DNA from: Osedax fenrisi
Taxonomy: Eukaryota; Annelida; Polychaeta; Sabellida; Siboglinidae
Reading direction: 5' to 3'
DNA: 64,000 nucleotides
NCBI GenBank assembly: GCA_964019155.1
Contig: OZ025241.1
Span: 26,738,059 to 26,802,058, forward strand
Shown: positions 59,801-64,000 of the stretch, one piece after another
Layout of the letters: every line of letters begins with the position of its first letter
Numbering within the stretch: the stretch's first letter is position 1
The notes under the pieces: generated by a model
The model's database searches: none
What the model was told of the DNA's origin: nothing
The model's input: only the letters and a program-made list of their open reading frames with translations
Made by a program: the position numbers and the translations under genes

Positions 59801-61180
59801 TCGGTATAGTGTCAGTTAGAAATAGTCGAGTATCAGTTTGAGTCAAAGTTCAACATTTTATAATTATTTAGTATCAGTTTGAAATGCTGGAGTATCAGTT
59901 CGAAGTTCGATTGCATCACTAATATATATATATATTTAATATTTATATTATTTATAGTATTATATATAAATAATAATTATACTATATAATTATATTACAA
60001 ATTTATAGTATAAATTTTATACCCATGCATTATCTATAGGAATATTAAATTGATAACTCCATATACTGTTAAACGTGAACGTAATGGAATTCATTATACA
60101 TATCTTGATACTATTGGACGTCCAGTTATCATTGCCAGCAAGAAAAATTTGGTAGATGATCATATTCAAGATTTTGAAGTTAGTTAATTATATATTATTT
60201 TCCTAAATAATATTCATAATTTATATATTAGGTAAGATACTCTTTCTCGAAGATTCTTTTATTACAAGAACCATTATTAATAATTGGAGCTTTGTTCTGC
60301 TTCTTTATTGCTGTTATTATTTTTGTGAGATTGGACTTCTCTATTTCTAAGGTAATATTTTTAATAAAATAAAACATTTAAATTCACATAAATGAAATAT
60401 TGAATATAATATAAATCATTTAAGGATGAAGCTTCTGATCGTGCTCAACGTATTATGGCCTTAACTGAAGATATTCAAACAACTCAAGATAGTTGTAGTG
60501 CTCTTTTCCAAAGTTATGAAGATGCTATTAATAAATTCAAGGTAATTTCATTGTACATTATTAGTATTAGTATTATATAATTTATATGATACAATTTATG
60601 ACTAGATTTCTAAAGATCAAGCGAGTTTGGCATCTAATCAAAAGAAGATTGATATAGATTACAAACAAATTACAGATAAACTTACAGCTTTAGCTTCAAA
60701 ATTAAAATCTGAAAATTCTGATTTAGTTGATAAGGTTATTAAAATTTTTGAAATATATTTGATTATAATTATATAAAAATGGTCTAGGTTTCTGAATTAC
60801 AAAATGTAAATAATCAATTACGTGATGAAGTTCGTTTAGCTACACAACTTGCTGAGAAATTAGTTAAAGGTTATATTATAGATAATTAATACTTTAATTG
60901 TTTATTCCTTTATTTACATCAAGTATTAAATGTAGTTATGAATTTATGAATTATTTTTGTTGAACAATTTTATTATAAATATTAAAAAAAAAATTATATT
61001 AATATATATATTTAAATAAAATTTATTTATAAATTATCAAATTAAAATATTTTTTTTATATCGAAATAATATATTTTAGGATCTATGAGTAAGGATAATT
61101 ATGTTGATAACGAAAAGGCTATCCGTATGAAAAATGTAACATTATTGAACAAGGCGGATGATATTGTCTCAAACTTATAG
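52798..61180 (+). CDS. RPN1: Ribophorin I (oligosaccharyltransferase subunit), complete
   Basis: Thirteen exons: 52798-53049, 56560-56624, 57999-58168, 58308-58441, 58939-59142, 59222-59414, 59481-59580, 60040-60178, 60232-60351, 60425-60541, 60606-60734, 60788-60869, 61080-61180; phases join, 1806 nt, 601 residues (human 607). ATG at 52798 is followed by a signal peptide (YMLISSLCLLSIVYS). Family blocks follow: FYSPY, YGPYKDMKPFSQ, VIEISHWGNIAVEE, LPAAARDVYYRDEIGN, IRPRFPLFGGWKTHY, LPSYEFLYN, LTVKIILPEGA, YLDTIGRPVI, and QEPLL before the single membrane span (IIGALFCFFIAVIIFV). The C-terminal cytosolic tail is coiled-coil-like. RPN1 is a structural subunit of the ER oligosaccharyltransferase that N-glycosylates proteins. 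The exon 3 end at 58168 (not 58141) is chosen because it restores the FYSPY block. Exons are clearly more AT-rich than those of IPO9 and KDM5. Confidence 0.97.
53050..56559. other. RPN1 intron 1, AT-rich
   Basis: 3.5-kb intron holding the inverted MITE copy at 54235-54688, a (TA)n run and a short hairpin at about 55057-55090 (CAATATTTCCGGCAA paired with TTGCCGGAAAATATTG). No gene seen. Confidence 0.6.
54235..54688 (-). mobile_element. MITE copy 2 with terminal repeats and 7-bp duplication
   Basis: Ends are CAAAGATTTTGCGAAGCAAA on the left and TTTCCTTCGGAAAATCTTTG on the right, inverted repeats of about 30 bp with a few mismatches. Outside them ATATTAC occurs at 54228-54234 and again at 54689-54695, a 7-bp direct duplication. 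The interior matches 4950-5405 in reverse. No coding capacity. Confidence 0.8.
57010..57330 (+). repeat. Diverged dispersed repeat (related to 6940-7250)
   Basis: Second copy of the repeat described at 6940-7250, inside RPN1 intron 2. Matches include GTGCAATGGTAACTTTTTG and TTATTTATGTCAAC. Confidence 0.4.
59772..59921. mobile_element. Short hAT-like MITE in RPN1 intron 7
   Basis: About 150 bp between TA-rich flanks. The right end reversed reads TAGTGATGCAATCGAAC; the left end reads TTGAAGCAATCGAAC, an imperfect inverted repeat. Inside are four GTATCAGTT(C/T)GA-type motifs, as in the repeat at 430-575. Both resemble the ends and subterminal motifs of the 9.3-kb element. Target duplication not readable in the TA flanks. 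Confidence 0.5.
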
Positions 61181-61288
61181 ATATTATTTATGTTATTTAT
61201 GTTAAATTAGCATATTTCTGCTACCTTTTAACTATACTTTTCCAACTTCATAAATATCTTTGTTTATTGTTTATATTTAATATTTTAC

Positions 61289-61294
61289 AATAAA
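61289..61294 (+). terminator. Likely RPN1 polyadenylation signal
   Basis: AATAAA 109 bp after the RPN1 stop codon. Seen directly; use is inferred. Confidence 0.45.
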
Positions 61295-61799
61295 TTTATT
61301 ATTTAATAATAATTTATATTTTTATTATATAAAATTATAAAAATAATAATAATTAAACAGCATATGTAATAGTATTAAATGATATATACCTCCAAATTTG
61401 GAGGAAATAATATTTTATATATATTTATGTATTATTATTATAAATAAGATAATAAAGTAAGAATAAATGTTTCTGATATAGACATTTTTAGATGTTATAT
61501 AACACAAATATTGCTCTTTTTTTACTAATTTATTTTGTTTTAGTTTTAAGTTTACTCTATATTTTCAGAATTATTGTAATCACACTCAATTTTGTAATAT
61601 GGAAGATAATAATAATATAGTAATTTTAAATTTAAAACTAACTATTTTTGATACATATATAGAATATTATTTACTATATATCTCTTGATATTAAGTATAT
61701 TTAATATAAATCATTTCATGAATTATTTGTGAATGTGAACAATTATATCTATATATAAATTTATTTATTTTTTATAAATATTCTCAGGATATGTATGTA

Positions 61800-62570
61800 T
61801 GCGCCCAGGGTGTGAACTATTCTGATATTCATAAAAATTGTATGCTTTAATACGACCAATGAAGTTAAATCTAAAAATGTTATTATTTAGATACTTAACT
61901 TGTATTATTAATTTATCAAATAATAAAATTTAATAAATTAATTATAAATAATGTAATTGTAATTTTTCTGATTGGTTCATCAATAAAATATAATTGATTT
62001 AGTATTATATATGGTAGGGGAAAGTAATCGATAGTATTATAATATTGACACTCACTGTATCTATGAATCCATAAATTCTACAAAAAAATGTTTAAAATAT
62101 TCATAATTATATAACTAGTCTAAAAAGTATTTTTTAATTATTCAAAATAGTGTTGATATTACCAATAAAATGATTTTTTTATTACGTTTTTAAATTTATG
62201 AACAAATATTTAGTTTTTAAATAAAACCTTTTCAAGAGTATACAAATGTATCAACAAATATTATTAAATACTAAATAATTCTCAACATTATATACAAAAT
62301 TGCTATATTTGTTATTAAATATTAATTAAGTTATAAGCATATATCTAGAGGTCATATAAATGCCTAATACGGACACAATCAGATGCACAGCGTGAACTAT
62401 TCTAATATCATAAAAATCGCTTGCGTTATAATATTAATACCAACAATGAAGCTACATTTAAAATATAATTATTTAGATACTTAACTTGTATTATTAATTA
62501 ATAAAATTATATTAAATTATAAATAATGTAATTGTAATTTATCTGATTTGTTCATCAATATGTGGTTTAT
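61800..62570 (+). repeat. Two direct copies of a block of about 190 bp
   Basis: Copies at about 61800-61990 and 62380-62570 share GTGAACTATTCT, ATACTTAACTTGTATTATTA and AATAATGTAATTGTAATTT in the same order, with about 390 bp between them. Confidence 0.65.
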
Positions 62571-64000
62571 CCTTGTTGTATATAGGGTGTATGTATTGGG
62601 ACATGGGTACCGAATAAGGACACCCCCGTTATCTATTGAATAAAAAGATTAAAATCACAATAATATCTATAATCATATAATATTAATATATTGTAATTTT
62701 TGAATAAAAAGATGAGTCATGAAATGTTTATTATTAAAGTGTCCGTATTAGGTTACTTTCCCATATATCATTAGTAATAAATAATTATAAATTTTATAAA
62801 TATAGAATTAATGAATGTTTATGTTACGAGAACGTGAATAGGATGTATACATAACATTTATATATTTCTATTATGTAATAATATATTTTTATTAAGAAAG
62901 TATCTAATTTAAATGATTAAAGTAAACTAAAGGTAATAATTCATATATACCAACTATATATCCCTATTATATTAATAACATCTAATATTTATTTGATTAT
63001 ACTTTGTATATAAAATCATTACTCATATTACTTACATTATTTATATTACAATGAAAAGTAATACATAAGTAATAATTTATGTTTTTTTAAATATTTATCT
63101 TTTTACATACATTTAAAATATAATGATAAAAGATATAAAGATCAATCATATATGCTTCTTTCTTTTACATATGGTATACCATAAAGCATAATATTTTAAT
63201 ATCTAGAGGTCATAGTATTTTGTTTTTCAAAATATTCATTCCTACAATTGTTATTTGATAAAATATAATATTCTGGTTTTACTTTTTAAGTATTTGAATA
63301 ATAATTTTGTTTAAATCATTTTAAATAATATATTAATTAAAATAAAAGTAATGCTATGCTTAATATTGTAGATTAATTTTGATACATAAAAATATTATAA
63401 TTTGAATAATTATTAACCACTATATCTTAATTATTGTAGACCATATGATTTACCTATTACAGACCCCCTAAATTACCCTAATACTAACCACATATGAATT
63501 TATAATATCCAATCAAAATAGATCAGTGTTTTACTTTGGAATTGTTTGTAATTATTATGTCATTTAGTATCATTTTAACCCGTCAATAGTGTACTTTAAC
63601 AGCGTCACTAATACTTAATTGTCTTACTATACAATTATTCTTTAGTATATTTAATTATATTTCATGGTCAGTTAATTGAAAGGTTAATATAGAAATATAA
63701 ATTTAATATGAAAATTAAACATCTTATATTGGCTGTTTTGATGGGAAACTATAATTATATTCACATGGTGTATTTTAAGGGGTCAGTATTAGGCACATGT
63801 ATCAATTACCGGCCTGTTTTTTCTTGTCAATACGATTTTATCAAAAATTAACGATTCATTTATTACCATAATATCCTAAATACAAAATTTCAAATAAATA
63901 TATTGAATAAGTTATTATAAATAGTCATTTATGGGTCGGTAGTAGGAGAATTTCACATATATACATTATTAATATTATTGATAAGTAATAATTATTTATG

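Larger units (their letters stand above)
61181..64000. other. AT-rich downstream region, no gene recognised
   Basis: No frame longer than about 60 codons and no family match on either strand. A duplicated block occurs at about 61800-61990 and 62380-62570. Segments reading CCTAATACGGACAC (62356) and GTGTCCGTATTAGG (62742) are inverted with respect to each other and may bound a small element. Confidence 0.5.

Overview
The window is nuclear DNA from an AT-rich eukaryote, most probably an invertebrate animal. It carries spliced orthologues of three animal proteins (the C-terminal half of lysine demethylase KDM5, importin-9, and ribophorin I), two 5'-truncated LINE reverse-transcriptase copies, MITE-like elements and very many mini/microsatellites. 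I cannot name the species or phylum. No rRNA, tRNA, CRISPR array or prokaryotic gene was seen. Exon models were built by hand from splice sites, reading-frame phase and recalled family sequence, and all exon phases join consistently.

Layout. 1-3682: AT-rich DNA with a short MITE-like repeat and the 3' exons of an unrecognised + strand gene (985-3682). 3683-7620: AT-rich, with a MITE and no gene seen. 7621-17514: + strand KDM5, 16 exons covering the PLU-1 region, PHD2, a basic linker, PHD3 and a long acidic tail; the exons for JmjN/ARID/PHD1/JmjC are not in the window. 17515-17923: short 3'-to-3' gap. 17924-52597: minus strand IPO9, 28 exons summing to 3105 nt (1034 residues plus stop), close to the vertebrate length. 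Its introns hold a 9.3-kb hAT-like insertion full of satellite DNA (20017-29356), two LINE fragments inside trinucleotide repeats (32040-33000, 36920-38177), a (GTA) array of about 128 units and a 395-bp near-perfect palindrome (51382-51776). 52598-52797: 200-bp head-to-head promoter gap. 52798-61180: + strand RPN1, 13 exons summing to 1806 nt (601 residues plus stop). 61181-64000: AT-rich, no gene seen, one duplicated block.

How the genes relate. IPO9 imports H2A-H2B and other cargo, KDM5 removes H3K4 methylation, and RPN1 is an ER oligosaccharyltransferase subunit. They do not form a pathway; IPO9 and RPN1 probably share a bidirectional promoter, and KDM5 and IPO9 converge.

Main patterns worth a second look: (i) a giant hAT-like insertion with 8-bp target duplication and almost perfect terminal repeats but no transposase; (ii) minisatellites in IPO9 and KDM5 introns that sit next to splice acceptors and are nearly always C/T-rich on the sense strand; (iii) LINE copies of two kinds inside trinucleotide arrays; (iv) splice donors that mostly begin GTT; (v) the missing front half of KDM5.
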